From the NCBI GenBank assembly GCA_964645005.1, contig CAZXYS010000019.1:1-64000 (forward strand): a stretch of 64,000 nt of DNA. The letters run 5' to 3'. Of the stretch, positions 1-8,484 are shown piece by piece. The notes under the pieces were generated by a model that had not been told where the DNA came from, did no database searches, and saw only the letters and a list, made by a program, of their open reading frames with translations. Made by a program: the position numbers and the translations under genes. The first letter of the stretch is position 1. Each line of letters starts with the position of its first letter. This DNA is from CAZXYS01 sp964645005 (lineage in GTDB: Bacteria; Bacteroidota; Ignavibacteria; Kapaibacteriales; UBA2268).

Positions 1-84
1 TTTGTAATCACTTGCAACAGCATGCTTTAGCTTGCTGGTGATTTTGTAATCACTTGCAACAGCATGCTTTAGCTTGCTGGTGAT
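1..84. repeat. Two identical 42-bp tandem repeats
   Basis: Bases 1-42 and 43-84 are identical. Each unit holds an imperfect palindrome around GCATGCTTTAGCTTGC with outer ATCAC/GTGAT arms. The array begins exactly at the window edge, so more copies may lie upstream. There are no spacers between units, so this is a tandem duplication rather than CRISPR. A separate small palindrome (AAAGTGCT/AGCACTTT) follows at about 108-125. Confidence 0.9.
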
Positions 85-205
85 TCGAAGTTTTTCAGAT
101 CCTTTTCAAAGTGCTAAAGCACTTTGTTGCTGATACTTACAAGCAAAATCAACTTTTCTAATGCAATATTTGGGATAAATATAGTAAATGACTGGAAATT
201 TAAAT

Positions 206-235
206 AAAAAACCGGAGAATGCTCTCCGGTTTTTA
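206..235 (-). terminator. Rho-independent terminator of greA
   Basis: Perfect GC-rich stem (ACCGGAGA / TCTCCGGT) with a 4-base loop (ATGC), flanked by A and T runs. Read leftward it sits about 25 bases after the greA stop codon and ends in a U tract. Confidence 0.85.
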
Positions 236-260
236 AAACTCTATCTATCTTTTAAAGATT

Positions 261-734
261 TTACTTGCTTATGTCCAGAACTTCATATTTCATAATTCCT
301 GCCGGAACATTGACTTCCGCTATTTCTCCAACCTGCTTGCCCATTAATGCTTTACCAACTGGCGAATCCACTGAAATCTTATTTTGTTCAAAATCAGCTT
401 CTTCAGGTCCGACCATATAGTAATTAAGTTCAGCCCCGGTCTCGAGATCTTTCAATTTCACTTTGGATAATATGTAAACTTTATCGTCAGGGAACTCGCT
501 GGGATCGATGATCTGTGAATTGGCAAGCATCTGCTCCAGTTTGGAGATTTTCATTTCAAGAAGCCCCTGTTCATCTTTGGCGGCATCGTAGTCGGCATTT
601 TCAGACAAATCTCCGTGTGATCGCGCATCGGCAATCTTTTGAGCGATTTCTCTTCTGCCTCTTGTCTTCAGATCGTAAAGTTCTTCTTCAATTTCTTTTA
701 CTCTTCCTTTGGTCATATATACGACCTTAGCCAT
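261..734 (-). CDS. greA: Transcription elongation factor GreA
   Basis: 157 residues, the usual GreA length. The protein enters the RNA polymerase secondary channel and stimulates cleavage of backtracked transcripts. Visible: an N-terminal coiled-coil hairpin (about 1-75) with the family signature GDLSENADYDAAK near residues 42-54 and its acidic tip, then a C-terminal FKBP-like domain (about 80-157) with the VGPEEAD and SPVGKALMGK segments. The ATG start is supported by GGAG about 8 bases upstream (TGGAGTTATCTAATG). It has its own terminator. The upstream gene on the same strand, ribBA, ends about 110 bases away, so greA may be transcribed separately. Confidence 0.97.
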   Translation of the reverse strand: MAKVVYMTKGRVKEIEEELYDLKTRGRREIAQKIADARSHGDLSENADYDAAKDEQGLLEMKISKLEQMLANSQIIDPSEFPDDKVYILSKVKLKDLETGAELNYYMVGPEEADFEQNKISVDSPVGKALMGKQVGEIAEVNVPAGIMKYEVLDISK

Positions 735-844
735 TAGATAACTCCATTTTATTTCTCAATAACAGGATTTTCACGGTGTATTAATTATAATGTAACGGAT
801 TGTTAAGCAAATTCATGTAAAATCATAAAATGTTAACAGGAATA

Positions 845-2041
845 TCACAGATGACGCAGGATATGACCCATTTTATACTTCTTAACCCGCATATAATCTC
901 TGTTAACATCATTTGGTTCGATTTCGATAGGAACCATATCTACAACTTCAATACCATAGCTTTGTAATCCTACCCGTTTTGTAGGATTATTGGTTAGAAG
1001 TTTCATCTTTTTAACACCCAGATCAACCAACATCTGTGCTCCAAGACCATAATCCCTTGGATCGGGCTTAAAGCCCAGTTTTTCATTAGCTTCAACAGTA
1101 TCGTATCCTTTTTCCTGCAGTTCATAAGCCTTAACTTTATTGACTAAGCCTATACCTCTGCCTTCCTGGCGCATATAGATAAGTATTCCTTTGCCTTCCC
1201 TATCTATAATACGCATGGCTTCGTGAAGCTGTGATCCACAGTCACAGCGCATTGAGTGAAACACATCTCCGGTTAGACATTCGGAGTGAACCCTGACTAA
1301 TACAGGCTCATCCTCATCCCAGGAGCCTTTTATAAGAGCAACATGTTCTTTGCCATCGACAATATTTGCATATACTCGTAACTCAAAATTTCCGTATCTG
1401 GATGGAAGATGTGCAGTTGCAACATTTTCTACTAAACGTTCACTTCTTAATCTGTGAGCGATCAGATCCTTTACGGTAATTATTTTCAGATCATGTTCCT
1501 TCGCGAATTCTTCAAGCTGAGGTTTACGAGCCATCGTACCATCTTCATTGATCAGTTCGCAAAGAACAGCATAGGGTTTTAATCCGGCAAGTCTCATAAG
1601 GTCAACACCGGCTTCTGTATGTCCGGCACGACGAAGAACACCTTCACTTCTAGCGATCAATGGGAAAATATGCCCCGGTCTGCCAAGATCTTCCGGCTTC
1701 GTGTCTTTATTTGCAATTGCGCGAATTGTTGCGGCTCTATCAAAGGCAGAAATACCTGTAGTAGTGCCATGAATATAATCCACAGATACGGTGAATTTGG
1801 TATCATGAGGAGCCGTATTATCATGCACCATTACATCAAGTTTAAGATCTCTTGCCCTTTCGGGAGTTAGAGCCACACAGATAAGTCCCTTGGCTTTTGA
1901 AGACATGAAGTTGATTGTTTGCGGTGTAGTCAATTCAGCGGAGCAAATCAGATCACCTTCGTTTTCCCTGTCTTCGTCATCCATTACGATTATCATCCTG
2001 CCCTGGACAAGATCGTTTAGCGCTTCTTCTATAGTATTCAT
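845..2041 (-). CDS. ribBA: Bifunctional riboflavin enzyme RibBA (DHBP synthase / GTP cyclohydrolase II)
   Basis: 398 residues. The N-terminal half (1-200) is 3,4-dihydroxy-2-butanone-4-phosphate synthase, which converts ribulose 5-phosphate; motifs are DDEDRENEGDLI (21-32) and RRAGHTEAGVDL (137-148). The C-terminal half (205-398) is GTP cyclohydrolase II, the first step from GTP; zinc ligands are C255, C266 and C268 in SECLTGDVFHSMRCDC, followed by RQEGRGIGL. Both active sites look intact, so the fusion should supply both riboflavin precursors. No other rib gene is in the window. The gap to upstream yajC carries a hairpin but nothing I recognise as an FMN riboswitch. Confidence 0.97.
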   Translation of the reverse strand: MNTIEEALNDLVQGRMIIVMDDEDRENEGDLICSAELTTPQTINFMSSKAKGLICVALTPERARDLKLDVMVHDNTAPHDTKFTVSVDYIHGTTTGISAFDRAATIRAIANKDTKPEDLGRPGHIFPLIARSEGVLRRAGHTEAGVDLMRLAGLKPYAVLCELINEDGTMARKPQLEEFAKEHDLKIITVKDLIAHRLRSERLVENVATAHLPSRYGNFELRVYANIVDGKEHVALIKGSWDEDEPVLVRVHSECLTGDVFHSMRCDCGSQLHEAMRIIDREGKGILIYMRQEGRGIGLVNKVKAYELQEKGYDTVEANEKLGFKPDPRDYGLGAQMLVDLGVKKMKLLTNNPTKRVGLQSYGIEVVDMVPIEIEPNDVNRDYMRVKKYKMGHILRHL

Positions 2042-2068
2042 TATTTGAATTCCCGTAATTTGATAAAT

Positions 2069-2102
2069 TATAACTATGACAAATACTTAAGTCATAGTTA
2101 TA
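2069..2102 (-). terminator. Intercistronic hairpin between yajC and ribBA
   Basis: Perfect 12-base inverted repeat (TATAACTATGAC / GTCATAGTTATA) with a 10-base loop. Read leftward it follows the yajC stop and precedes the ribBA start. The stem is AT-rich and lacks a strong U tract, so it may be a weak terminator or an mRNA processing hairpin. Confidence 0.45.
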
Positions 2103-2127
2103 TTTAATTTACGGCGATGAAAGTTAA

Positions 2128-2451
2128 TTATTTCTTACTCGCAACTGCGTTCTTTTCGAAAGTAACCTGTGTGTTGTCGGCTATAGTAAGAGTGATTGTC
2201 TTGTCGGTCACTTCATTAACGGTGCCGTGTATTCCTGCTGTTGTTACTACCTTATCACCTTTTTGGATGCTGCTCACCATCTGCTGATGTTCTTTTTGTC
2301 TCTTTTGCTGCGGGCGGATCATAAGGAAATACATTACAAGAATGACGGCGCCGAACATTATCAGCATCGATACCAATCCACCGCCGCCGCCTTCTCCGCC
2401 GCTTCCGGAAGGTGGTGCCATTGCGATCATTGTGTTTAAAAATTCGAACAT
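2128..2451 (-). CDS. yajC: Preprotein translocase accessory subunit YajC
   Basis: 107 residues. YajC is a single-pass inner-membrane partner of the SecDF complex in Sec export. Visible: a short N-terminus with a glycine-rich stretch (16-25), one membrane helix (about 25-45), the hallmark RPQQKRQKEHQ just after it (46-56), and a small cytoplasmic beta domain with GDKVVTTAGIHGTV (65-78). The ATG is preceded by a good Shine-Dalgarno AAGGAG about 6 bases upstream. secD/secF are not adjacent here. The glycine run is longer than in most YajC proteins. Confidence 0.93.
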   Translation of the reverse strand: MFEFLNTMIAMAPPSGSGGEGGGGGLVSMLIMFGAVILVMYFLMIRPQQKRQKEHQQMVSSIQKGDKVVTTAGIHGTVNEVTDKTITLTIADNTQVTFEKNAVASKK

Positions 2452-2538
2452 ACTTTCTCCTTAAGTATTCTATTTTCAAAATAGTTTTAAACTAAAAAAC
2501 AAAGTTACAAAATATTCTTTAAATCTTATAAAATTTAC

Positions 2539-2675
2539 TGAGAGATGGTGTCCAATAAGTCATTTTTGACTATCCTTCGACTTTGCTAAGGATAGCAAAA
2601 ACGAGATTTCATACGAGCTTTCATCTAAGCATAGTCGAAGTGTGGCACGATTTACCCGCTTATGAGCCAGACTCA
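2539..2675. repeat. MITE-like element D (divergent copy)
   Basis: About 137 bp between yajC and hslO. It starts with TGAGAGATGGTGTCCAATAAG-like sequence and ends with CTTATGAGCCAGACTCA, a degenerate version of the terminal inverted repeat TGAGGCTGWCYCAWAAG seen in three better copies (4964, 8072, 28228). The interior has its own hairpin (ACTATCCTTCGACTT ... AAGCATAGTCGAAG). No open reading frame. Confidence 0.5.
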
Positions 2676-2702
2676 ATTTATTAATAAGTACCTTAGTGTT
2701 AA

Positions 2703-3611
2703 TTAATTTTTCTTGGCTGACAATTCCTGGATTAGCTTGTCGAAATCATCGTCTTCAAGATGATAATGCTCATTACAGAATTGGCATACCAATTCACGGT
2801 TGTCTTGTTTTTGCATATCTCGTATCTCGTCTTCGCCCAGAGTTAATAATTTTTCCGTAAAACTTTCTTTCGAACAGCGGCAGAGAAAGTCCACCGGTGA
2901 ACTTTTCAAGACATCGAATTCGAAAGGAAGTACTTTCTTTAAAATTCCAAGAGGATTGTATTCCTCAGCGAAGTATTCGCGTAGTTTAGGCATTTTTTGA
3001 AGATTCTCGTATACCTCCTCTATTTTTTTATCCGGGGCACCGGGCATCGCTTGCAACAATATCCCGCCGGAATACTTAAGAAGACCGTCCTCTTCAAAAT
3101 CAGAATCAAGTATCACAGCAGAATGTATCTGTTCCGACTGAGAGAAATAATAAGCCAGATCCGCAGCAATATCTCCTTTTTGAAGGGGTACGATGCCTGT
3201 TAGAGGTTCAGATCTGTTATACAGGATCTTACCAATCTTCAAGACGCCGACGCCAAGTGCTTCGGAAACATCATTGATCTCGTATTTAGTTCCGTTTTCA
3301 GCAAATCCTACGTATCCTCTAATCTCACCTACCTGCATCGCTTCTGCAAAAACTTTATTTATCGGTCCATTCCCTTCTGCTTCAATGATAATCCTTTCTT
3401 CACCTTTCAAAAAGGAGGACATCAAGGATGCAGAGGTCATCGTTCTTGCCAAAAGATATGCCGGCAGAACATCCAATCCATGCCGGGTCTGAGCCAGTCG
3501 TACTGAATTGGAATTTTTAATACAGGATACACGAAAATGCCCGTCTTTGGATAATACTCTTACTACCCTGTCGCGAAGTAAATATCTTTTTTTTAGTTGT
3601 TCTTCGTCCAT
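2703..3611 (-). CDS. hslO: Redox-regulated chaperone Hsp33
   Basis: 302 residues. Hsp33 is a cytoplasmic holdase activated by oxidation: zinc release and disulfide formation unfold its linker. Visible: the N-terminal substrate-binding domain (about 1-180) with GEIRGYVGF (95-103), and the C-terminal redox switch C244-x-C246 ... C276-x-x-C279, complete in the expected CXC/CXXC spacing. The signature SSPVDFLCRCS is present. Single gene flanked by a repeat on one side and a divergent TPR gene on the other. Confidence 0.96.
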   Translation of the reverse strand: MDEEQLKKRYLLRDRVVRVLSKDGHFRVSCIKNSNSVRLAQTRHGLDVLPAYLLARTMTSASLMSSFLKGEERIIIEAEGNGPINKVFAEAMQVGEIRGYVGFAENGTKYEINDVSEALGVGVLKIGKILYNRSEPLTGIVPLQKGDIAADLAYYFSQSEQIHSAVILDSDFEEDGLLKYSGGILLQAMPGAPDKKIEEVYENLQKMPKLREYFAEEYNPLGILKKVLPFEFDVLKSSPVDFLCRCSKESFTEKLLTLGEDEIRDMQKQDNRELVCQFCNEHYHLEDDDFDKLIQELSAKKN

Positions 3612-3771
3612 TTTATATCATTTAATTTATTTTTAATATCAAAAATATTTAATATTGTTTTATACAATTTATTATTTACGAATTAGTTTAATATCTGGTT
3701 TAATTACTGTTATTTCAAAACATTTAAAATTTCTTTTGAGACATTATCAATTTTTTATTTAAATTGGAATT

Positions 3772-4938
3772 ATGAAAAAGTTAACAATTTTGTCAGTAAT
3801 ATTTCTGTTGGCTGCTGTAATCCGAACTTTTAGCCAGGGAATAGAATATTATATCGAAGCAGGGGATAACTACTTAGAATCAGGTCAGTATGAGCTTGCC
3901 ATAGAAAAATATGACAATGCGATCGACCTGCAGCCGGAAAACGCGGCACTATATAACAAAAGGGGACTTGCTTATTACCACAGTGAAAGCTATGATCAGG
4001 CAATGGCTGACTTTAATTATGCAGTTCACCTGGATAAAGACTTCGCTGAAGCATACAACAATCTTGCCCTGTGCTGCCTTCAAACCGGAAACTTTGAAAA
4101 AGCTCTCAGGTTTTTGAATAGATCCATTGAGTCCGATATTGACTACCTGGACGCTTATTTTAACCGTGCGGAACTGAATTTCGATATGGGGAATTATGAA
4201 CAGGCTCTGCAGGATTATTCAAAAGTGCTTAGCTTGGATTCCACAGATTACGCAGCCTACGAGAAACGGGCAGCAATATTTCATATATTTAAAGAATACA
4301 ACAAAGCTTTGAAAGACCTCAACAAAGCTCTGGATATAAATCCTGACTTCGGTGATGCATATTACAGCAGGGGGCTGGTCCATTACGAATTAGGCAATTT
4401 CACCGATGCCGTAAATGATTTCACCGAAGCTATTGACATAATGCCGGGATATTCGGATTTGTTTTTTCAAAGGGCGCTGGCATATTTTGACAACGGCAGG
4501 TTCTATCTTTCGCTGGAAGATTTCGATCAGGCAATAACATTGGATCCTGACCACCTCGATCTATATCTATACCGCGGCATGAACCACTATTCTCTTGAAA
4601 ATTATGACAAAGCATTGAGAGATATAGACCATGTCATTGAATATGATTCACTGGATCATCAGGCGTGGACTGTACGCGGACAGATACTAATAAAAGCGGA
4701 GAAATACGAAGAAGCTAAAATATCTCTTAACGAAGCTATCAGCCTTGATCCGAGATATTCATTTGCTTGGTACAATCTGGCAGTAATGCATCTGGAAAAA
4801 GGTGAAGAAGAAAAGGTATATGCCCCTCTGGCTAAAGCAATAAGCTTAAATTCCAATCTGAAAGAAATTGCCAAAAATGCTAAAGAATTCAGACCTATAA
4901 GAGATGAACAAGAATTCAGAAACTTAATTAGAGAATAG
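3772..4938 (+). CDS. Secreted/periplasmic TPR-repeat protein
   Basis: 388 residues. A hydrophobic signal peptide (about 1-22, ending near FSQG) is followed by about ten consecutive TPR units (25-365), recognisable from repeated A-x-Y-x-x-R-G/A and A-L-x-D/Y patterns. TPR arrays bind partner proteins; nothing here identifies the partner or gives an enzymatic function. The length and all-TPR build resemble stand-alone periplasmic TPR proteins common in Bacteroidota. Single gene: hslO lies divergently upstream and a MITE-like element follows. Confidence 0.85.
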   Translation: MKKLTILSVIFLLAAVIRTFSQGIEYYIEAGDNYLESGQYELAIEKYDNAIDLQPENAALYNKRGLAYYHSESYDQAMADFNYAVHLDKDFAEAYNNLALCCLQTGNFEKALRFLNRSIESDIDYLDAYFNRAELNFDMGNYEQALQDYSKVLSLDSTDYAAYEKRAAIFHIFKEYNKALKDLNKALDINPDFGDAYYSRGLVHYELGNFTDAVNDFTEAIDIMPGYSDLFFQRALAYFDNGRFYLSLEDFDQAITLDPDHLDLYLYRGMNHYSLENYDKALRDIDHVIEYDSLDHQAWTVRGQILIKAEKYEEAKISLNEAISLDPRYSFAWYNLAVMHLEKGEEEKVYAPLAKAISLNSNLKEIAKNAKEFRPIRDEQEFRNLIRE

Positions 4939-4963
4939 CCGAACCTCATAACTGTCAAAAAAA

Positions 4964-5109
4964 TGAGGCTGTCTCAAAAGACAATGGATGTCATTCCTGC
5001 GAATGTCTTTAGATCCTGCTTTAGCAGGGCAGGAATCTGATAAATACCGGATTCTAAGCTGCTCACAGAATGAATTTTTCACGATTTTCATACTTATGGG
5101 ACAGCCTCA
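4964..5109. repeat. MITE-like element A
   Basis: 146 bp bounded by terminal inverted repeats: TGAGGCTGTCTCAAAAG at the left, CTTATGGGACAGCCTCA at the right (16-17 bases, 2-3 mismatches). Inside (4990-5038) is a 49-base palindromic core starting GTCATTCCTGCGAATGTC that also occurs at 8098, and inverted at 18985 and 31252. No coding capacity and no clear target duplication. Confidence 0.75.
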
Positions 5110-5189
5110 ATAAATTGCCATATAAAAAATACTTGCCGAATATCTTTTAAAGTTCCCATGAATACTTGTTTTTCATTGTCAAAATAATT

Positions 5190-5210
5190 GAGAAATCACT
5201 CTGATTTCTC
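5190..5210. promoter_or_regulatory. Operator-like dyad upstream of gyrA
   Basis: Perfect inverted repeat GAGAAATCA-CTC-TGATTTCTC (9-base arms, 3-base gap). It overlaps the proposed -33 element of the gyrA promoter, where a repressor or supercoiling-sensitive structure could act. Function is inferred from position only. Confidence 0.4.
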
Positions 5211-5230
5211 GTATTAATTTCTTAGTTTTG
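5200..5230 (+). promoter_or_regulatory. Candidate Bacteroidota-type promoter of gyrA
   Basis: TCTG (5200-5203), exactly 19 bases, then TAGTTTTG (5223-5230). This fits the Bacteroidota consensus TTTG-N19-TAnnTTTG with one mismatch. It lies about 48 bases before the gyrA start codon. Confidence 0.4.
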
Positions 5231-5277
5231 TATGATGTATTAATTCTTTATTTACAAATATGAAGTATTGACTTATT

Positions 5278-7773
5278 ATGGCATTAATCGGAAGACAAAA
5301 CATTATTCCAACCCTGCTCGAAGACGAAATGCAAAACTCATATCTGGACTACTCCATGTCGGTTATTGTGTCCAGAGCTTTGCCGGATGTAAGGGATGGA
5401 CTTAAGCCTGTACACAGGCGAATTCTCTACGCTATGAATGATATGGGCATACTGCCCAATCGACCATATAGAAAATCAGCCAGAATCGTCGGTGAAGTGC
5501 TTGGTAAGTATCACCCCCATGGCGACTTAGCTGTTTATGATGCTATGGTTCGTATGGCGCAGACCTGGTCGCTGCGTTACCCACTTGTGGATGGACAAGG
5601 TAACTTCGGCTCGGTAGATGGTGATTCACCTGCGGCAATGAGGTATACGGAAACAAGACTTGCTTCAATCGCAACAGAGCTTCTGAGAGATATAGATAAA
5701 AATACTGTCGATTTCGTTCCTAACTTCGATGAATCTCTTGATGAGCCCGCTGTCCTGCCATCGGCGCTGCCTAGTCTTCTTGTAAACGGAGCCAGCGGTA
5801 TAGCGGTCGGTATGGCTACAAATATCCCGCCGCATAATCTAGCTGAAGTAGTAGATGGTTTGCAGGCAATGATAAAAAACCCGGAAATCACTTCTGAAGA
5901 GTTAATGGAACACATCCCTGCTCCCGACTTTCCTACCGGTGGCTTTATATATGGTACTCAGGGGGTAAAAGAAGCATTCACAACCGGCCGCGGTCGTGTT
6001 AAACTTCGTGCCAGAGCAGTAATTGAAGAACAAAAGCATAAGAAAGCTATTGTCATAACTGAACTTCCCTATCAGGTCAATAAAGCAGGACTTATTGAGA
6101 AAATGGCTGACCTTGTTAAGAATAAAACTCTTGAAGATATTTCCGACATCCGTGATGAATCCGACCGCGATGGAATCAGAGTAGTTGTCGAGATCAAGAG
6201 AGATGGTATGCCCGAAGTTGTTCTCAATAATCTTTACAAACATACTCAAATGCAGATCACTTTCGGAACTATCATGTTAGCATTGGTGGAAGGTCAGCCA
6301 AAGCTGCTAACCTTACGTGAGTTATTGCAGGAATTCATTAAGCACAGAAATGAAGTTCTTGTCCGTAAAACAGAATATGAACTCGATGCTGCTCAGAAGA
6401 GAGCCCACATTCTGGAAGGACTACTTAAGGCACTGGATAATATTGACGAAGTAATTCGGATAATAAAAGAATCGAAGGATCCACAGACTGCTTCCGCAAG
6501 CCTGCAGCAAAAGTTTGAATTGACGGAAACTCAGGCAAAAGCTATTCTTGAAATGAGATTGCAGCGGCTGACAGGGCTCGAGAGAGAAAAGATTCAGAAA
6601 GAATACAGAGAAATAATCGAAAGAATTGAGTGGTTGAAATCAGTTTTGGCAAGCAAAGACCTGCAGATGCAGATCATTTCCGAAGAGATAAACGAGATAG
6701 ACAAAAAATACAGCGATGTTAGAAGAACTGAGATCGTAGAAGATGCCGAGGAATTCAAAATCGAAGATATGATAGCCAATGAGGATGTGATAGTTACCAT
6801 TACTCATAAAGGGTTTATTAAAAGAACCAAAGTGTCAAATTATCGCCGGCAGCTCAAAGGAGGAAGAGGAGCCAGCGGTGCCGGTACGTATCAGGACGAT
6901 TTCATAGAACATATCTTCCAGGCAGCCACTCACCATAATCTGCTATTTTTTACTGATAAAGGGCGGTGTTACAGGATAAAAGTATATGATATACCCGAGG
7001 GCAGCCGCAATTCCAAAGGTCGTTCCATGGCAAATATCATTCAAATGCAGACTGATGAATATGTCACTGCCTACATGTCAATCATTGACTTCGAGAAGGA
7101 AGGTTATATATTCATGGCGACAAAGAATGGTATTGTTAAGAAAACCATGATCCAGGAATTTGCTCACGTCCGCTCTAATGGCATCATAGCCATAAATCTT
7201 AGAGATAATGACAGGTTAATCTCCGCCAGGTATACCGACGGCAGGTATGATATCATCCTTGGTACAAGTAGAGGTATCGCATGCCGCTTCCGTGAAACGG
7301 ATGTCAGATCAACGGGAAGAGCTACAACTGGCGTTATAGGTATTAAGCTGGACCCGGGTGATTATGTAGTTTCTCTGGTTATTGTTGACAGACCTGATGC
7401 ACAAGTGCTTGTTGTCAGCGAAAAAGGCTATGGAAAACGTACTAAATACGAGGATTTCCGCCTTACTAAACGGGGTGCCAGAGGAGTCATCGCTATGAAT
7501 GTTACTTCCAGAACCGGTAAGGTCATAGGCTTAAGACATGTTATGGATACGGAAGACCTTGTTGTTATGACAGTTAATGGTATCCTCATCAGACAGGCTA
7601 TTAAACCTATCCGCACGATCGGCAGAAATACTCAGGGTGTTCGGCTTATACGCCTTGGAAAAGATGACAGAATCGCCGATATCACAATTGTCAGCAGAGA
7701 TGAGGACACCAATGATGCGGAAGAAAACGAACTTCCCGATCAAGGCGGCGAGCAGGAAAGTTTGTATGAATAG
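5278..7773 (+). CDS. gyrA: DNA gyrase subunit A
   Basis: 831 residues. With GyrB it introduces negative supercoils through a double-strand break. The breakage-reunion domain (about 1-520) has the catalytic tyrosine Y123 in AAMRYTETRL, and the C-terminal beta-pinwheel (about 530-800) opens with the GyrA box QLKGGRG, which argues for GyrA over ParC. In the quinolone-resistance-determining region the sequence is HPHGDLAVYDAM: L84 stands where E. coli has S83, while the D87 equivalent (D88) is kept. The acidic tail is typical. It is transcribed alone, with no obvious terminator immediately downstream. Confidence 0.96.
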   Translation: MALIGRQNIIPTLLEDEMQNSYLDYSMSVIVSRALPDVRDGLKPVHRRILYAMNDMGILPNRPYRKSARIVGEVLGKYHPHGDLAVYDAMVRMAQTWSLRYPLVDGQGNFGSVDGDSPAAMRYTETRLASIATELLRDIDKNTVDFVPNFDESLDEPAVLPSALPSLLVNGASGIAVGMATNIPPHNLAEVVDGLQAMIKNPEITSEELMEHIPAPDFPTGGFIYGTQGVKEAFTTGRGRVKLRARAVIEEQKHKKAIVITELPYQVNKAGLIEKMADLVKNKTLEDISDIRDESDRDGIRVVVEIKRDGMPEVVLNNLYKHTQMQITFGTIMLALVEGQPKLLTLRELLQEFIKHRNEVLVRKTEYELDAAQKRAHILEGLLKALDNIDEVIRIIKESKDPQTASASLQQKFELTETQAKAILEMRLQRLTGLEREKIQKEYREIIERIEWLKSVLASKDLQMQIISEEINEIDKKYSDVRRTEIVEDAEEFKIEDMIANEDVIVTITHKGFIKRTKVSNYRRQLKGGRGASGAGTYQDDFIEHIFQAATHHNLLFFTDKGRCYRIKVYDIPEGSRNSKGRSMANIIQMQTDEYVTAYMSIIDFEKEGYIFMATKNGIVKKTMIQEFAHVRSNGIIAINLRDNDRLISARYTDGRYDIILGTSRGIACRFRETDVRSTGRATTGVIGIKLDPGDYVVSLVIVDRPDAQVLVVSEKGYGKRTKYEDFRLTKRGARGVIAMNVTSRTGKVIGLRHVMDTEDLVVMTVNGILIRQAIKPIRTIGRNTQGVRLIRLGKDDRIADITIVSRDEDTNDAEENELPDQGGEQESLYE

Positions 7774-7904
7774 TAATTCTCATAAATTATATTCAATTAT
7801 AAATAATGATCCCCACCTTATAATAAGCGAGGGGTTCTTTATCCCGGATATTTCATTAGGACTACTCACTTTTACGAACATAATACATTTAAAAGAATTA
7901 GAGA

Positions 7905-7953
7905 AACCACCCCTGTATCCCCTCTTTACTAAGGAGGGGATACAGGGGTGGTT
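7905..7953. repeat. Perfect 20-base inverted repeat
   Basis: Arms 7905-7924 and 7934-7953 are exact reverse complements (AACCACCCCTGTATCCCCTC), loop TTTACTAAG. The G/C-rich strand-biased arm is typical of dispersed intergenic palindromes. It could act as a bidirectional terminator, but there is no T tract, so I call it a repeat. Confidence 0.75.
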
Positions 7954-8071
7954 AAGTTCTTAGGATTAAGCTATTTATTCTACTATATGTTTATCCTATT
8001 GCAAAATATGGGTTTATATCTCTATACCATTTTAGTCACGTTCTGTCATAGCTTATCATTTTCTTTTACCC

Positions 8072-8216
8072 TGAGGCTGACCCAAAAGTATGGAAATGTC
8101 ATCCCTGCGAATGTCTTTAGATGCAGCCTTATCAGGGCAGGAATCTGATGAATACTGGTTCCCTCGAAATGTTAAAAAGGATTTTATTCGTAATTTCGAG
8201 CTTATGGGGCAGCCTC
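8072..8216. repeat. MITE-like element B
   Basis: 145 bp with terminal inverted repeats TGAGGCTGACCCAAAAG and CTTATGGGGCAGCCTC. Same family and nearly the same length as element A, with a homologous 49-base core at 8098-8146. The right third differs from element A. No coding capacity. Confidence 0.75.
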
Positions 8217-8484
8217 TATATTTCCTAAAAGTTATACTTTGGTAATTAAGCAATTGTCACGCCAAGAACGCTAAGATCGCAAAGAAGAATTAAAAACGGG
8301 GTTTTTGTCACTTGTAAGATTGGAGGGCAGTTTCACCTTATAACTTCCATTAGCGGCTCCGGTCAGGTAATCAAGATACCCTAAGATTAATAAATATATT
8401 ACAACAAGTATAACACTTCATAAAATTAATATTAAAACTGTACGACTATTTCTCTGGTTATTATACAGTGAGTTATCTTATTTT

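Larger units (their letters stand above)
4939..5277. other. 339-bp intergenic region upstream of gyrA
   Basis: No gene. It contains the MITE-like element A (4964-5109), then about 80 bases of AT-rich sequence, a perfect 9-base dyad (5190-5210) and a candidate promoter for gyrA (5200-5230). Confidence 0.85.
7774..8484. other. 711-bp intergenic region with hairpin and MITE-like element
   Basis: No convincing gene. It contains a perfect 20-base hairpin (7905-7953), element B (8072-8216), and a stretch near 8256-8290 (CGCCAAGAACGCTAAGATCGCAAAG) resembling degenerate short intergenic repeats. Short open frames here consist of repeat sequence. Confidence 0.8.

Noticed and set aside
1..84. Possible CRISPR repeats
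   Set aside because: The units abut directly with no spacers and no cas gene is present.
2042..2127. FMN riboswitch upstream of ribBA
   Set aside because: The gap is only 86 bases and shows a single AT hairpin without the conserved RFN junction sequences.
7577..7963. Open frame of 128 codons overlapping the end of gyrA
   Set aside because: It runs in a shifted frame through gyrA and then through the 20-base hairpin; no family pattern and no start signal.
8256..8300. Possible tRNA or small RNA gene
   Set aside because: No cloverleaf, no GTTC-type T loop and no CCA end; it resembles a degenerate intergenic repeat.
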